Of a stretch of 16,966 nucleotides of DNA, positions 15,921 to 16,966 are shown one piece after another. A program made the position numbers and the translations under genes. Each line of letters begins with the position of its first letter. Position 1 is the first letter of the stretch. The stretch is from Phenylobacterium sp. (GTDB lineage Bacteria > Pseudomonadota > Alphaproteobacteria > Caulobacterales > Caulobacteraceae). The stretch covers positions 1-16,966 of the forward strand of contig JAQGIX010000170.1 in the NCBI GenBank assembly GCA_028290925.1, in the 5' to 3' direction. The notes below the pieces were generated by a model. The model made no database searches. It saw nothing but the letters and a program-made list of their open reading frames with translations, and was not told where the DNA came from.

Positions 15921-16966
15921 CGCGGCCGGTCCGCGGCCGGGCAGGCGGTGTCGTCCCAGCCCTCGTCGCCGGATCCCCGCACGATCGCGAAGCCCGAGCG
16001 GCAATCGCGGACCCCGCCCAGGCCGAGGTTTCGCGCGGTGACGTGCGCGAAGCTCGCGCCTCCGGGCCCATCCAGCTGCAGCCCATAGGTTCCGGCGCCG
16101 TCGATCCGGATCCGGTCGAACGCCACCCCGCTGACGGCCTTCCCGGTGAATTGGACCGCCTCATAGGCACTGTCGATGAGATCGACGTCCTCGATGCGGA
16201 TGTCGGCCCCGGCGATCGGCCGGTCCAGGGCGTACAGCCACAGCGCCCCGACCCCGCGGCGCCAGTTCACGTCCAGCACGCCGGCGCGCACCGCGGTGTC
16301 GCGGCTGAGCTCGATCCGGCCCTGGAACGGCGTGGCGTTGAACCGCGCGCCCAGGTGGAAGCCGCCGCCCTCCGTCACGGTGTCGGCGACCAGGTTGTCG
16401 ATGATGCGGATGTCGCGGCCGCCGTAGGCCGCGATGCCGTTGGCCAGGATGGGCGCGATGACGGTGTTGCGCCGGAAGGTGATGCGCTCATCGGCGATCC
16501 GGTGCGACCAGACCGCCAGGCCATCGTCGCCGGAGTTGCGCACGAAGCTGTCCTGGACCACGGCGTCGGTCACCCCGCGATGGAAGTTCACCCCGTCGGC
16601 CGCCTGGTCGAGAATCCGCAGGCCGGTCACCGTGATCCTCGCCATCGGCCCGTCGAACCACACGCCGCCCTTGGTGTGCTGGATCCAGAGGTTGGAGAGC
16701 GTCGAGTCGCTCATGGCGCCGCCCACGCCGGCCAGCCGCGCGTGGTCGTTGCGCGCCCCGACCTCGCCGAGGATGGCGAAGTCGCGCAGCACGACGTTTC
16801 GGCTTCCCCCTCGCGTCCTGCGGCCGAACACCCCGACGCCGTCTCCGGCCAGGACGGAGTACCAGGGGCCGGCGCCGGCCAGGGTCACACGATCGACCAC
16901 GATGTGCCGCTCGACCCGGTAACGCCCCGGGTCGATCCACACCGGCCGGCCCGAAGCGCGGCCCGC
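15917..16966 (-). CDS. Right-handed beta-helix protein, possible GH87-type alpha-1,3-glucanase (5' partial)
   Basis: The frame is open to the window edge (349 visible residues, residue 1 = bases 16966-16964), so the GTG at 16942 is not a real start. The sequence begins with GRPVWIDPGRY, the usual entry into a beta-helix, followed by many repeated turns of the form 'xVxIxxxxIxxxxxxGI'. The turn NSGDDGLAVWS contains an Asp-Asp pair (147-148), preceded 22-23 residues earlier by Asp125 in ADGVNF. This spacing resembles the catalytic Asp triad of GH87 alpha-1,3-glucanases (family knowledge from memory). Two C-terminal cysteines (DC and TAC near the end) suggest a secreted, disulfide-bonded protein. 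With GH97, glucokinase and a TonB receptor next door, an alpha-glucan-cleaving role is plausible. It could instead be a GH28/GH49-related or uncharacterised beta-helix protein. Confidence 0.75.
   Translation of the reverse strand, partial: AGRASGRPVWIDPGRYRVERHIVVDRVTLAGAGPWYSVLAGDGVGVFGRRTRGGSRNVVLRDFAILGEVGARNDHARLAGVGGAMSDSTLSNLWIQHTKGGVWFDGPMARITVTGLRILDQAADGVNFHRGVTDAVVQDSFVRNSGDDGLAVWSHRIADERITFRRNTVIAPILANGIAAYGGRDIRIIDNLVADTVTEGGGFHLGARFNATPFQGRIELSRDTAVRAGVLDVNWRRGVGALWLYALDRPIAGADIRIEDVDLIDSAYEAVQFTGKAVSGVAFDRIRIDGAGTYGLQLDGPGGASFAHVTARNLGLGGVRDCRSGFAIVRGSGDEGWDDTACPAADRPR

Noticed and set aside
1..16966. tRNA, rRNA, CRISPR, transposon or prophage elements
   Set aside because: No cloverleaf, repeat-spacer array, transposase-like protein or terminal repeats were seen on either strand; base composition looks even throughout.

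Overview
The window is very GC-rich, gene-dense DNA that looks like an alphaproteobacterium of the Caulobacteraceae (Caulobacter/Phenylobacterium type). This rests on the large Caulobacter/Xanthomonas-style TonB-dependent receptor, the flavin-dependent 'tryptophan halogenase' family genes beside it, the TPR-sulfotransferase, and promoter-like elements resembling TTGAC(G/A) plus CCTAG. The genus is inferred, not proven.

Layout, left to right. (1) The 3' part of a TPR-sulfotransferase gene (+, cut by the window edge). (2) Two translationally coupled halogenase-family genes (+): the first has lost every recognisable catalytic and FAD-loop residue, the second is intact. (3) A four-gene operon on the minus strand, read from 10470 down to 4311: FucP/GluP-type sugar transporter, glucokinase, secreted GH97 alpha-glucosidase-type enzyme, and a second MFS transporter with an N-terminal membrane extension. 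(4) A 471-bp divergent control region. (5) A 1097-residue TonB-dependent receptor and a third, intact halogenase-family gene (+). (6) A right-handed beta-helix protein on the minus strand, cut by the right edge, with an Asp triad resembling GH87 alpha-1,3-glucanases.

The control region holds two identical perfect 12-bp palindromes (GACAGCGCTGTC). One lies at the promoter-like sequence of the sugar operon, the other at that of the receptor. The simplest reading is one LacI-type repressor, not encoded here, controlling both divergent units. Together they make a glucan or glucoside utilisation locus: the receptor imports an oligosaccharide or glycoside, the beta-helix enzyme may cut the polymer, GH97 releases glucose in the periplasm, FucP/GluP-type uptake brings it in, and glucokinase phosphorylates it.

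The unusual part is the set of three halogenase-family genes wrapped around this locus, one of them an apparent pseudoenzyme fused by a TTGA overlap to an intact paralogue, with an MFS carrier of the aromatic-acid/metabolite type nearby. A testable idea is that the natural substrate is a glucosylated aromatic compound whose aglycone is halogenated or otherwise oxidised, or that these enzymes modify something in the cell envelope. No flavin reductase is visible in the window, and no tRNA, rRNA, CRISPR array or insertion sequence was seen.
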